In this document: one piece after another, positions 38,540-47,635 of the stretch
How the letters are laid out: the number at the start of each line of letters is the position of its first letter
How positions within the stretch are numbered: position 1 is the first letter of the stretch
From: Streptomyces sp. NBC_01669
Lineage (GTDB): Bacteria > Actinomycetota > Actinomycetes > Streptomycetales > Streptomycetaceae
DNA: 64,000 nucleotides
Direction of reading: 5' to 3'
NCBI RefSeq assembly: GCF_026339735.1
Contig: NZ_JAPEQG010000001.1
Location: forward strand, 3,968,001-4,032,000
Made by a program: the position numbers and the translations under genes
Notes under the pieces: model-generated
What the model was told of the DNA's origin: nothing
What the model saw: the letters and a program-made list of their open reading frames with translations, nothing else
The model's database searches: none

Positions 38540-39739
38540 ATGACCTCGAGCCCCCCGGCGCCCGACAACGACCGGCCGCCGCCCGCCCGCTTCGCACTGG
38601 ATCCGTGGACGTGGAAGGAGATCTGCTATCTCCTGTCCAACCTGCCGGTGGCGGTTGCCGGGTTTGTTTACACAGTTTTCATGATCGGTGTCGGCGTGGG
38701 GCTTTCCCTCACGGTGGTGGGTCTGCCGCTTCTCGCCGGCGGGCTGCAGGGGGCGCGACTGCTCGGCAGGGCGGAGCGGGGCCGGGCCCGTGCGCTGCTC
38801 GGGGTGCGGATCGACGAGCCGAGCGCGACCGCGCTGGGCCGCCGTGACCGCGGCGTCCTTCCGTGGCTGTGGTCGAGTCTCAAGGATCCGGTGGGCTGGC
38901 GGGCGGTGCTGTATTCCTTCATGCGGCTGCCCTGGGGCGTGCTCACGTTCACGGTGACGTTGGTGAGTCTGTTCGTCCTGTGGCCCGTGCTGCCCTTCAC
39001 GGCGCGGCTGCTGACCAACGCGGACCGGGCGATGGCGCGGGGGCTGCTCTCGCCCTCGGACGAGCTGGAGCGCAGGATCGCCGAGCTGGAGTCGGACCGG
39101 GGTGTGGTCGTGGACACCGCCGCCGCCGACCTGCGGCGCATCGAACGCGATCTGCACGACGGCGCGCAGGCCCGGCTCGTCGCCCTCGCCATGGATCTGG
39201 GTCTGGCGAAGGAGAAGCTGGCGCAGGACCCCGAGGCCGCCGCCCGCATGGTCGACGAGGCGCACGGCGAGGTGAAGGTCGCCCTGCAGGAGCTCCGCGA
39301 CCTCGCCCGGGGGATCCATCCCGCCGTCCTCACCGACCGCGGCCTGGACGCCGCGCTCTCCGCCATCGCCTCCCGCTGCACCGTCCCGGTCACGGTGGGC
39401 GTGGATCTGCCGTCGCGCCCCGCGGAGGCGATCGAGGGGATTGCGTACTTCACCGTGTCCGAGCTGCTGCAGAACGTCAGCAAGCACAGTGGTGCGCGTT
39501 CGGCGTCCGTCGAGGTGTGGCGGTCGGGGGAACGACTGCTGATCCAGATCAGTGACGACGGCCGCGGCGGGGCGCGGATGGACGGCGGTACGGGGATGTC
39601 CGGGCTGGCGGAGCGGCTGGGGGCGGTGGACGGGCTGTTCGTCCTGACGTCACCGGTCGGCGGGCCGACGACGGTGGTGGCCGAGCTGCCCTGGCGGGAC
39701 CGGGGCGGGGACGGCGCGGGCGTCGCGAAACGGCCGTAG
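38540..39739 (+). CDS. Membrane sensor histidine kinase (HisKA_3), paralogue 1
   Basis: A 399-residue NarL-system kinase. The N-terminal sensor has four membrane segments in two hairpins (AVAGFVYTVFMIGVGVGLSLTVVGLPLLAGG; WGVLTFTVTLVSLFVLWPVLPF). DHp motif: LRRIERDLHDGAQARLVAL with phospho-His206. ATPase boxes: FTVSELLQNVSKHSGA (N), ISDDGRGG (G1), GGTGMSGLAERLGAVDG (G2). ATG at 38540 is used. It is followed by a second kinase with a 314-bp identical core and then one response regulator, so both kinases probably signal to that regulator. The signal is unknown. Confidence 0.9.
   Translation: MTSSPPAPDNDRPPPARFALDPWTWKEICYLLSNLPVAVAGFVYTVFMIGVGVGLSLTVVGLPLLAGGLQGARLLGRAERGRARALLGVRIDEPSATALGRRDRGVLPWLWSSLKDPVGWRAVLYSFMRLPWGVLTFTVTLVSLFVLWPVLPFTARLLTNADRAMARGLLSPSDELERRIAELESDRGVVVDTAAADLRRIERDLHDGAQARLVALAMDLGLAKEKLAQDPEAAARMVDEAHGEVKVALQELRDLARGIHPAVLTDRGLDAALSAIASRCTVPVTVGVDLPSRPAEAIEGIAYFTVSELLQNVSKHSGARSASVEVWRSGERLLIQISDDGRGGARMDGGTGMSGLAERLGAVDGLFVLTSPVGGPTTVVAELPWRDRGGDGAGVAKRP
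39083..39396 (+). repeat. 314-bp identical tract shared by the two kinase genes, copy 1
   Basis: Base-for-base identical by eye to 40724-41037 and covering the phospho-acceptor domain. A second identical block of 61 bp follows (39426-39486 and 41067-41127). Flanking parts of the genes are clearly diverged. Confidence 0.93.
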
Positions 39740-39988
39740 GACCCTTCCTGCGGATCGTGCCGGGCTCGCGGGGTGCGGGTACGCGCGTCGGACCCGGCTC
39801 CCTGCTCCGGTCCGAATTCCGCAGGAGGGGGCCCAGGCCGCAGTCGGGGGTGGGGAAAACCCCCGGTCGAAAAGGGATACCGGCCTCATGGTGAGGAGTC
39901 CCGCCGGGCAGCACTCTTGAGGTGGCGGCCTGGACGGGCCGTCGAAGAGGAACCACTCCACCCGCCGAGCAGAGAAACGGACGGCACC

Positions 39989-41344
39989 ATGGCCACGGCA
40001 TACGGACCGGACACTCGCGACCCTCAGCGGTCCGGTTCCGGCCCCGAGGACCACTCCTCGGTGAAGCACGTCGTTCCTGCGGTGCTGCGCGCGCCGTTCG
40101 AGGCGAGGACCTGGCGCGAGTTCGGCTATCTGTTGCTGAGTCTGCCCATCAGTGTGGTGCTGTTCAGCCTCGCGGTCACTCTGACCTCCGCCAGTGCGGG
40201 TCTGCTGATCACGTTCCTCGGCATTCCGCTCCTTGCCGGCACCCTGGCCATGTGCCGCGGTTTCGGTGCCATGGAGCGGGTCCGGGCGCGGGGGCTGCTG
40301 AGGCTCCGCGTGGCGGATCCGGCGCCGGTGCGCGGCAGGACCGGCGGGCTGATGTCCTGGGTCGGCGCGGTGCTGAAGAGCGGGGCGTCCTGGCGGCACC
40401 TTCTCTATGCGCTGCTGCACTTCCCGTGGGCGGTCTTCGCGTTCATCGTCTCGTTGACGTTCTGGACGTACGGGTGGGCTGCCCTCACGTATCCGTTGTG
40501 GCAGTGGGTCTTCCCGGCGTACGCGGGGATCGACGGCATCCAGCTGTACGGCGACGCCACGCACGACGTCTATCTCGACTCGTCCTTCGAGCTGGCCGTG
40601 ACCAGTGCGTTCGGTCTGATACTCGTGCTCGTCACCCCGTGGATCATCCGTGGTCTGACGTCCGTGGACCGGGTGATGGTGTACGGGCTGCTCGGGCCGT
40701 CCCGGCTGGCGTCGCGCGTTTCGGAGCTGGAGTCGGACCGGGGTGTGGTCGTGGACACCGCCGCCGCCGACCTGCGGCGCATCGAACGCGATCTGCACGA
40801 CGGCGCGCAGGCCCGGCTCGTCGCCCTCGCCATGGATCTGGGTCTGGCGAAGGAGAAGCTGGCGCAGGACCCCGAGGCCGCCGCCCGCATGGTCGACGAG
40901 GCGCACGGCGAGGTGAAGGTCGCCCTGCAGGAGCTCCGCGACCTCGCCCGGGGGATCCATCCCGCCGTCCTCACCGACCGCGGCCTGGACGCCGCGCTCT
41001 CCGCCATCGCCTCCCGCTGCACCGTCCCGGTCACGGTCGAAGTGGACCTGGCGTCACGGCCCGCGCAGGCGATCGAGGGGATTGCGTACTTCACCGTGTC
41101 CGAGCTGCTGCAGAACGTCAGCAAGCATGCGTACGCGACGCGTGCGACGGTTGATGTGTGGCGTACGGCCGACCGGCTGATGCTGCAGGTCACTGACAAC
41201 GGGCGGGGTGGCGCGGACCTGTCGGCGGGCAGCGGTCTGGCCGGTCTGACCGAGCGGCTGGACGCGGTGGACGGCATCCTCGTCGTCGACTCCCCGGTGG
41301 GCGGGCCGACGCGGGTCACGGCCGAGCTCCCGTGGCGCGGCTGA
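39989..41344 (+). CDS. Membrane sensor histidine kinase (HisKA_3), paralogue 2
   Basis: A 451-residue relative of the upstream kinase. The same two-hairpin sensor is present (LSLPISVVLFSLAVTLTSASAGLLITFLGIPLLAG; FPWAVFAFIVSLTFWTYGWAALTY) with an extra ~50-residue insert (YAGIDGIQLYGDATHDVYLD) before a last membrane helix. The dimerisation helix and phospho-His motif are identical to paralogue 1. ATPase boxes are FTVSELLQNVSKHAYA, VTDNGRGGADL and GSGLAGLTERLDAVDG. ATG at 39989. It lies between paralogue 1 and the response regulator. The differing sensor loops suggest different inputs on one output. Confidence 0.9.
   Translation: MATAYGPDTRDPQRSGSGPEDHSSVKHVVPAVLRAPFEARTWREFGYLLLSLPISVVLFSLAVTLTSASAGLLITFLGIPLLAGTLAMCRGFGAMERVRARGLLRLRVADPAPVRGRTGGLMSWVGAVLKSGASWRHLLYALLHFPWAVFAFIVSLTFWTYGWAALTYPLWQWVFPAYAGIDGIQLYGDATHDVYLDSSFELAVTSAFGLILVLVTPWIIRGLTSVDRVMVYGLLGPSRLASRVSELESDRGVVVDTAAADLRRIERDLHDGAQARLVALAMDLGLAKEKLAQDPEAAARMVDEAHGEVKVALQELRDLARGIHPAVLTDRGLDAALSAIASRCTVPVTVEVDLASRPAQAIEGIAYFTVSELLQNVSKHAYATRATVDVWRTADRLMLQVTDNGRGGADLSAGSGLAGLTERLDAVDGILVVDSPVGGPTRVTAELPWRG
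40724..41037 (+). repeat. 314-bp identical tract shared by the two kinase genes, copy 2
   Basis: Partner of 39083-39396 at a constant offset of 1641 bases. Confidence 0.93.
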
Positions 41345-41535
41345 GAGCCTGACCACCCGGCCCGCTGCCGCCGTCCCCTCCCGTCCCCCTCACGGGCGTT
41401 CCCTCGCCCTACCTGTGCCCTCAAGCATTCGGCACAGTCCCCATCGGCAGGCCGATGCTGGGATGCTGGAGGGGCCAGGGGACGGATTTCCGTCGGCCAC
41501 GGGCCGGCGGACCAGTGCAGTGGGGGAAAAGCGTC

Positions 41536-42210
41536 GTGGTGGAGGACAGGGTGCGGGTGGTCATCGCCGAGGATTCGGTACTGCTTCGGGAGGGACTCAC
41601 CCGGCTGCTGACCGATCTCGGACATGACGTCGTCGCCGGGGTGGGGGACGCCGAGGCGCTGATCAAGACGGTGAGCGATCTCGCCGCACAGGACGAGCTG
41701 CCGGATGTGGTCGTCGCCGATGTGCGGATGCCTCCGACCCACACCGATGAGGGCGTACGGGCGGCGGTGCGGCTGCGCAAGGAGTATCCCGGCATCGGGG
41801 TCCTGGTCCTTTCGCAGTACGTCGAGGAGCAGTACGCGACCGAGCTGCTGGCCGGCAGCAGCCGGGGGGTGGGGTATCTGCTGAAGGACCGGGTCGCCGA
41901 GGTCCGTGAGTTCGTCGACGCGGTGGTCCGAGTGGCACAGGGCGGTACTGCGCTGGACCCTGAGGTAGTGGCCCAGCTGCTGGGCCGGAGCCGTAAGCAG
42001 GACGTCCTGGCCGGGCTGACGCCGCGCGAGCGCGAGGTGCTCGGCCTGATGGCGGAGGGGCGGACGAACTCCGCGGTCGCCAGGCAGCTGGTGGTGAGCG
42101 ACGGCGCGGTGGAGAAGCACGTCAGCAATATTTTTCTGAAGCTCGGGCTCTCGCCCAGTGACGGGGATCACCGTCGCGTGCTGGCCGTTCTGACCTATCT
42201 CAAATCCTGA
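41536..42210 (+). CDS. NarL/LuxR-family response regulator
   Basis: A 224-residue regulator. The receiver domain shows VRVVIAEDSVLLREGL (acidic pocket) and the phospho-Asp in VVVADVRMPP, with the switch region VLVLSQYVEEQYA and the Lys in YLLKDRVAE. The C-terminal LuxR helix-turn-helix is LTPREREVLGLMAEGRTNSAVARQLVVSDGAVEKHVSNIF. GTG at 41536 is chosen (GTG 41539 also possible) after GGGGGAAAA. It is downstream of the two kinases and is their probable partner. Targets unknown. Confidence 0.9.
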   Translation: MVEDRVRVVIAEDSVLLREGLTRLLTDLGHDVVAGVGDAEALIKTVSDLAAQDELPDVVVADVRMPPTHTDEGVRAAVRLRKEYPGIGVLVLSQYVEEQYATELLAGSSRGVGYLLKDRVAEVREFVDAVVRVAQGGTALDPEVVAQLLGRSRKQDVLAGLTPREREVLGLMAEGRTNSAVARQLVVSDGAVEKHVSNIFLKLGLSPSDGDHRRVLAVLTYLKS

Positions 42211-42212
42211 GA

Positions 42213-42231
42213 ACCTGACACCCTGTCAGGT
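42213..42231 (+). terminator. Hairpin after response regulator gene
   Basis: ACCTGACA, CCC loop, TGTCAGGT: an 8-bp perfect stem two bases after the stop codon. No U-tract. Confidence 0.45.
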
Positions 42232-42471
42232 CATCTGTGGCCGATCGAGGGCCTGGGACCAAAGGATGAGCGCCGAGAAGCAGCGAACGACGTCGACCGA
42301 CAGCCCAGGGGGTTCGCGGAATATGGCAAAGCGGTACAAAAATGCGTCTCATAGTGGCGTCCACCATGTGACCGTTCCAGGGAAGGCGACCCTTACCGAC
42401 GTAGGGTGGCATTGGGGACCGCCGGCGGGCCGGACGGTCCCGAGCCGCCGCCCCGAGGGAGGTCCAGTTCA

Positions 42472-44445
42472 GTGACCAGCCAGGTCAGTAGCCCAGCCGG
42501 ACAGGCCGACGAGGCCAACGACGCCGATCAGGCCGACGAGACTGTTCTCGGGGGACAACGCGCCCCCCATTCCGAGAAAGCGGGCGTCGGCGAGAAGGAG
42601 ATCCGCCGCCTGGACAGGGTGATCATCCGTTTCGCGGGTGACTCCGGAGACGGCATGCAGCTCACGGGTGACCGGTTCACCTCGGAGACGGCGTCGTTCG
42701 GGAACGACCTGTCGACGCTGCCGAACTTCCCGGCCGAGATCCGGGCCCCCGCAGGCACCCTGCCGGGCGTCTCGTCGTTCCAGTTGCACTTCGCCGACCA
42801 TGACATCCTCACGCCGGGCGACGCCCCGAACGTACTGGTCGCGATGAACCCCGCGGCGCTGAGGGCGAACATCGGCGATGTGCCGCGCGGCGCCGAAATC
42901 ATCGTCAACACCGACGAGTTCACCAAACGCCCGATGGCGAAGGTGGGCTACGAGACCAGTCCGCTGGAGGACGGCTCGCTGCAGGCGTACAACGTCCACC
43001 CGGTGCCCCTGACGACGCTGACGATCGAGGCGCTGAAGGAGTTCGGGCTCTCCCGCAAGGAGGCCGAGCGCTCGAAGAACATGTTCGCGCTCGGGCTGCT
43101 CTCCTGGATGTACCACCGGCCGACCGACGGCACCGAGGCGTTCCTGCGGGCGAAGTTCGCCAAGAAACCGCAGATCGCCGAGGCGAACGTGGCGGCGTTC
43201 CGGGCGGGCTGGAATTTCGGTGAGACCACCGAGGACTTCGCGGTCAGCTACGAGGTGGCGCCTGCGACGCAGACGTTCCCCACCGGTACGTACCGGAACA
43301 TCTCCGGGAACCTGGCCCTGTCGTACGGGCTGATCGCGGCGGCCCGGCAGGCGGACCTGCCGCTCTACCTGGGCTCGTACCCGATCACCCCGGCCTCCGA
43401 CATCCTGCACGAGCTCAGCAAGCACAAGAACTTCGGCGTCCGCACCTTCCAGGCGGAGGACGAGATCGCGGGCATCGGTGCGGCGCTCGGTGCGGCGTTC
43501 GGCGGTTCGCTCGGGGTGACGACGACGTCCGGTCCGGGTGTGGCGCTGAAGTCGGAGACCATCGGCCTGGCCGTCTCGCTCGAACTGCCGCTGCTCATCA
43601 TCGACATCCAGCGCGGCGGCCCGTCGACCGGTCTGCCGACCAAGACCGAGCAGGCGGACCTGCTGCAGGCGATGTTCGGACGCAACGGCGAGGCCCCGGT
43701 GCCGATCGTGGCGCCGAAGACGCCGGCGGACTGCTTCGACGCCGCGCTCGACGCCGCCCGGATCGCACTGACGTACCGCACACCGGTGTTCCTGCTCTCG
43801 GACGGTTATCTCGCCAACGGCTCCGAGCCGTGGCGGATCCCCGACGTCGACGAACTCCCCGACCTGCGCGTGCAGTTCGCCTCCGGACCCAACCATGAGC
43901 TGGCCGACGGCACCGAGGTCTTCTGGCCGTACAAACGCGATCCGCAGACCCTGGCCCGCCCGTGGGCCGTCCCCGGCACTCCCGGTCTCGAACACCGCAT
44001 CGGCGGCATCGAGAAGCAGGACGGCACCGGCAACATCTCGTACGACCCCGCGAACCACGACTTCATGGTCCGCACCCGCCAGGCGAAGGTCGACGGCATC
44101 GAGGTCCCCGACCTGGAGGTCGACGACCCCTCCGGCGCCCGGACCCTGGTGCTCGGCTGGGGCTCCACGTACGGCCCCATCACCGCCGCCGTCCGCCGGC
44201 TGCGGGCGGAGGGGCAGTCGATCGCGCAGGCCCATCTGCGCCACCTCAACCCCTTCCCGCGGAATCTGGGCGAGGTGCTGGAGCGTTACGACAAGGTGGT
44301 CGTCCCGGAGATGAACCTCGGCCAGCTCGCCACGCTGATCCGGGCGAAGTACCTGGTGGACGCCCACAGTTACAACCAGGTCAACGGAATGCCGTTCAAG
44401 GCCGAGCAGCTCGCCACAGCTCTCAAGGAGGCCATCGATGCCTAA
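42472..44445 (+). CDS. korA: 2-oxoacid:ferredoxin oxidoreductase subunit alpha
   Basis: A 657-residue fusion of the gamma (N-terminal) and alpha domains, as usual for actinobacterial KorA. The gamma part starts RVIIRFAGDSGDGMQLTGDRF. The alpha part has YPITPASDILHELSKHKNFGVRTFQAEDEIAGIGAALGAAFGGSLGVTTTSGPG in sections (pyrimidine-binding region) and IDIQRGGPSTGLPTKTEQADL. With KorB it oxidises 2-oxoglutarate to succinyl-CoA and reduces ferredoxin, bypassing 2-oxoglutarate dehydrogenase. GTG at 42472 follows GAGGGAGG. The first ~45 residues are an acidic low-complexity leader. It overlaps korB by eight bases. Confidence 0.93.
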   Translation: MTSQVSSPAGQADEANDADQADETVLGGQRAPHSEKAGVGEKEIRRLDRVIIRFAGDSGDGMQLTGDRFTSETASFGNDLSTLPNFPAEIRAPAGTLPGVSSFQLHFADHDILTPGDAPNVLVAMNPAALRANIGDVPRGAEIIVNTDEFTKRPMAKVGYETSPLEDGSLQAYNVHPVPLTTLTIEALKEFGLSRKEAERSKNMFALGLLSWMYHRPTDGTEAFLRAKFAKKPQIAEANVAAFRAGWNFGETTEDFAVSYEVAPATQTFPTGTYRNISGNLALSYGLIAAARQADLPLYLGSYPITPASDILHELSKHKNFGVRTFQAEDEIAGIGAALGAAFGGSLGVTTTSGPGVALKSETIGLAVSLELPLLIIDIQRGGPSTGLPTKTEQADLLQAMFGRNGEAPVPIVAPKTPADCFDAALDAARIALTYRTPVFLLSDGYLANGSEPWRIPDVDELPDLRVQFASGPNHELADGTEVFWPYKRDPQTLARPWAVPGTPGLEHRIGGIEKQDGTGNISYDPANHDFMVRTRQAKVDGIEVPDLEVDDPSGARTLVLGWGSTYGPITAAVRRLRAEGQSIAQAHLRHLNPFPRNLGEVLERYDKVVVPEMNLGQLATLIRAKYLVDAHSYNQVNGMPFKAEQLATALKEAIDA

Positions 44446-45517
44446 CACCGACCAGGCACTCCCCACCGGGCTCCCGGCACTGCAGCTGGTGCCCAAGGCC
44501 GAGGCCAAGCAGTCCATGAAGGACTTCAAGTCCGATCAGGAAGTGCGCTGGTGCCCCGGTTGCGGTGACTATGCGGTCCTCGCCGCCGTGCAGGGGTTCA
44601 TGCCCGAGCTCGGTCTGGCGAAGGAGAACATCGTCTTCGTCTCCGGCATCGGCTGCTCGTCCCGGTTCCCGTACTACATGAACACGTACGGGATGCACTC
44701 GATCCACGGCCGGGCCCCGGCCATCGCGACCGGGCTGGCGTCCTCGCGGCGCGACCTGTCCGTCTGGGTCGTCACGGGCGACGGCGACGCGCTGTCCATC
44801 GGCGGCAACCACCTCATCCACGCGCTGCGGCGCAATGTGAACCTGAAGATCCTGCTGTTCAACAACCGGATCTACGGGCTCACCAAGGGGCAGTACTCCC
44901 CCACGTCCGAGGTCGGCAAGATCACCAAGTCGACGCCGATGGGCTCGCTCGACGCCCCGTTCAACCCGGTGTCGCTGGCCCTCGGCGCGGAGGCGTCGTT
45001 CGTTGCCCGCACCGTCGACTCCGACCGCAAGCACCTCACCGGCGTGCTGCGCGAGGCCGCCGCCCACCCGGGCACGGCGCTGGTGGAGATCTACCAGAAC
45101 TGCAACATCTTCAACGACGGCGCCTTCGAGGTCCTCAAGGACAAGGACAAGGCCGAGAACGCGGTGATCCGGCTGGAGCACGGGCAGCCGATCCGCTTCG
45201 GCACCGGACAGTCCAAGGGCGTGGTGCGCGACCCGGCCACCGGCGACCTCAAGGTCGTCGAGGTCACCGCGGAGAACGAGTCGCAGGTCCTGGTCCACGA
45301 CGCGCACGCCGCCAGCCCCACCACGGCGTTCGCGCTGTCCCGGCTCGCCGACCCCGACACGCTGCACCAGACCCCGATCGGGGTGCTGCGCAGCGTCGAG
45401 CGGCCGGTGTACGACACGCAGATGGCCGAGCAGCTGGACACCGCGGTCGAGCAGAACGGCAAGGGCGATCTGGCCGCGCTGCTCGCGGGCAACGACAATT
45501 GGACGGTCGTCGGCTGA
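44438..45517 (+). CDS. korB: 2-oxoacid:ferredoxin oxidoreductase subunit beta
   Basis: A 359-residue thiamine-diphosphate and 4Fe-4S subunit. Cluster and cofactor motifs: RWCPGCGDYAVL (Cys pair), SGIGCSSRFPYYM (Cys), the TPP/Mg motif VTGDGDALSIGGNHLIHALRRN and LFNNRIYGLTKGQYSP, and a fourth Cys in EIYQNCNIFND. ATG at 44438 lies within the end of korA, so the two are translationally coupled. Substrate is most likely 2-oxoglutarate by family, though pyruvate cannot be excluded from sequence alone. Confidence 0.93.
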   Translation: MPNTDQALPTGLPALQLVPKAEAKQSMKDFKSDQEVRWCPGCGDYAVLAAVQGFMPELGLAKENIVFVSGIGCSSRFPYYMNTYGMHSIHGRAPAIATGLASSRRDLSVWVVTGDGDALSIGGNHLIHALRRNVNLKILLFNNRIYGLTKGQYSPTSEVGKITKSTPMGSLDAPFNPVSLALGAEASFVARTVDSDRKHLTGVLREAAAHPGTALVEIYQNCNIFNDGAFEVLKDKDKAENAVIRLEHGQPIRFGTGQSKGVVRDPATGDLKVVEVTAENESQVLVHDAHAASPTTAFALSRLADPDTLHQTPIGVLRSVERPVYDTQMAEQLDTAVEQNGKGDLAALLAGNDNWTVVG

Positions 45518-45533
45518 GAGCCTCTCGGGTGAC

Positions 45534-45588
45534 CCGGCGGATCGGGGTCGGACCGTTCCACTCGTCGCGGCCCCGGCTGATCCGCCGG
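45534..45588 (+). terminator. Possible korAB terminator
   Basis: CCGGCGGATC at 45534-45543 pairs exactly with GATCCGCCGG at 45579-45588, with further G/C pairing inside, 17 bases after the korB stop. No U-tract. Confidence 0.5.
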
Positions 45589-45619
45589 ACACCCCCTGGG
45601 ACGTCGTGAGGCGCACCGT

Positions 45620-45667
45620 ACGGGTGCCCGGCCGGGGAGTCTTCACCGCTCCCGGCCCGGCACCCGT
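45620..45667 (+). promoter_or_regulatory. Long hairpin just upstream of the APC permease start
   Basis: ACGGGTGCC-C-GGCCGGG pairs with CCCGGCC-C-GGCACCCGT, about 16-17 bp with one mismatch and a short loop. It ends only 12 bases before the ATG at 45680 (6 before GTG 45674). In the transcript it would occupy the place of the ribosome site, so a translational or attenuation role is possible. Confidence 0.45.
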
Positions 45668-45679
45668 TCTCATGTGCCC

Positions 45680-47635
45680 ATGGCCCTGGACCGTCCCGCG
45701 TACCGCATCAAACGACGCCTGCTCGGCAAACCCCTCACCACCGAGCGCATCAGTGACGAGAAACTGAACAACCGGACGGCGCTCGGGGTGCTCGCCTCGG
45801 ACTGCATCAGTTCGTCCGCGTACGGCTCCGAGGAGATGCTCCGGGTCCTCGTGCCCGTCGTCGGGGCGGCTGCCTTCACCCTCCTCATGCCGGTGACCGG
45901 CGCGATCCTGCTGGTCCTGCTGCTTCTGACGCTCTGCTACAGCGATGTCGTCATGATCTACACGCGGGCGGGCGGCTCGTACGTGGTCGCCCGGGAGAAC
46001 TTCGGGCCGAACGTCGCGCAGATCGCCGCCGTGGCGCTGCTCGTCGACTACATCGTGACCGTCGCCGTCCAGGTGTCGGCCGGCACGAACGCCCTCATCT
46101 CCCTCGCCCATCTGGCCGGGGGCGGCTGGACCGGCCTGGACCATCTCCAGCTGCCGGTCTCCGTCGCGGTGATCGTGCTGCTCGCGTACGGGAATCTGCG
46201 CGGCATCCGCGAGGCGGGCCGGACCTTCGCGCTGCCCGCCTATCTGTTCATGGCCGCGGTCGGTCTGGTGCTGCTCGTCGCCGCGGTGCGCGGGCTGACG
46301 GTCGGGCTGCCGCACGCCGATCTGCATGCGGCCGGGGTGGTTCCGCTGGGCACGCCGGGCAGCGGCTGGGCGTACGGCGCCTCGCTCTTCATCGTGCTGC
46401 GCTCCTTCGCCAACGGCGGCTCGTCGCTCACCGGACTCGAAGCGATCTCCAACGGCATTTCCGCGTTCCGCGAACCGCAGGGCCGCAACGCCCGCCGCAC
46501 CCTCATCACCATGAGCTGTGTACTCGGCGTCCTCGTCCTCGGCGTCTCCACGCTGGCACACTTCACGCATGCCGTCCCGTACACCGACGGCACACCCACC
46601 GTCATCGCGCAGGAGGCTCATCTCGCCTTCGGTGCCGGCCCGCTCGGGACGGCCGGGCTGGTCTTCGTCCAGCTGGCGACGGCGCTGGTCCTCTACACGG
46701 GTGCCAACACGCCCTTCACCGGCTTCCCGTTCCTCGCCAGTTTTGTCGCCGAGGACCGCTTTCTGCCGCGGGTGCTGACCCGGCGCGGGCACCGGCTGGC
46801 GTTCTCCAACGGGATCATCGCGCTCACCGTCGTCTCGCTGGCGCTGCTGCTCGTCACGGGCGCCAGTGTGGACAAGCTGGTGGCGCTGTACGCGATCGGC
46901 GTGTTCACCGCGTTCGCCATGGCGGGGTCCGGGCTCACCGCGTACCACCTGCGCCGCCGCGAGCGGTACCGCCGGCTGAAGATCGCGGTCAATGGGCTGG
47001 CCGCGGCCGTCTCGGCGGCCGTGGTGCTGATCTTCGCGGTCACCAAGTTCACCGAGGGCGCCTGGCTGGTCGTGATCGTCTTCCCCCTCGGCGTCTGGGC
47101 GTTGATGCGGATCAACCGCGAATACCGGCGCGAGGCCGCCGCACTGCGAAGCCTCCAGGCACCGGGCGCGGACCGGCCGCGGGTCCGGCGTCATCTGGTG
47201 TTCGTCCTCGTGGAGACGCTGGACCTGGCGACGCTGAAGGCACTTCGGTACGCCCATGAGCTGCGCCCGGACGAGATCCGGGCGGTGCACTTCGCAATCG
47301 ACGAGGCGCACGGCAGGCGGCTGGCCGCCCGCTGGGGGGCGACGGCCGCGACCTCCGTGCCACTGGAGCTGGTGGCCTGCCCCGACCGGCGGCTGCGCCA
47401 TGCGATGCGGGAGCTCGCGACCCGCACCACGGCGGACGGGGAGACATCGCTGACGGTCCTGGTGCCGCGGCGGCTGTACCGGAACGCGCTCGGGAAGATG
47501 CTGCACCGGGGCACCGGCGAGGCGATGTCGAAGGCACTGGCGCAGCTGCCGCACGTGGCGGTGACGATCCTGCCGTTCGATGTCTCGCGGGCGCTGCGGG
47601 AGCTGGAGGAGGGACGAGCGCCTCAGCCGGACTGA
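45680..47635 (+). CDS. APC-superfamily permease with C-terminal cytoplasmic domain
   Basis: A 651-residue protein with about 12 membrane segments in the first ~465 residues. Typical parts are LGVLASDCISSSAYGSEEML, YTRAGGSYVVARENFGPNVA, GTNALISLAHL, SLTGLEAISNGISAFREPQGRNARRTL and TGFPFLASFVAEDRFLPRVL. After INREYRREAAALRSL comes a ~180-residue soluble domain (HLVFVLVETLDLATLKALRYAHELRPDEI...) resembling a universal-stress-like alpha/beta fold. It belongs to the permease group sometimes linked to K+ or amino acid uptake; the substrate is not determined. ATG 45680 or GTG 45674; neither has a ribosome site, and a hairpin is immediately upstream. Confidence 0.85.
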   Translation: MALDRPAYRIKRRLLGKPLTTERISDEKLNNRTALGVLASDCISSSAYGSEEMLRVLVPVVGAAAFTLLMPVTGAILLVLLLLTLCYSDVVMIYTRAGGSYVVARENFGPNVAQIAAVALLVDYIVTVAVQVSAGTNALISLAHLAGGGWTGLDHLQLPVSVAVIVLLAYGNLRGIREAGRTFALPAYLFMAAVGLVLLVAAVRGLTVGLPHADLHAAGVVPLGTPGSGWAYGASLFIVLRSFANGGSSLTGLEAISNGISAFREPQGRNARRTLITMSCVLGVLVLGVSTLAHFTHAVPYTDGTPTVIAQEAHLAFGAGPLGTAGLVFVQLATALVLYTGANTPFTGFPFLASFVAEDRFLPRVLTRRGHRLAFSNGIIALTVVSLALLLVTGASVDKLVALYAIGVFTAFAMAGSGLTAYHLRRRERYRRLKIAVNGLAAAVSAAVVLIFAVTKFTEGAWLVVIVFPLGVWALMRINREYRREAAALRSLQAPGADRPRVRRHLVFVLVETLDLATLKALRYAHELRPDEIRAVHFAIDEAHGRRLAARWGATAATSVPLELVACPDRRLRHAMRELATRTTADGETSLTVLVPRRLYRNALGKMLHRGTGEAMSKALAQLPHVAVTILPFDVSRALRELEEGRAPQPD

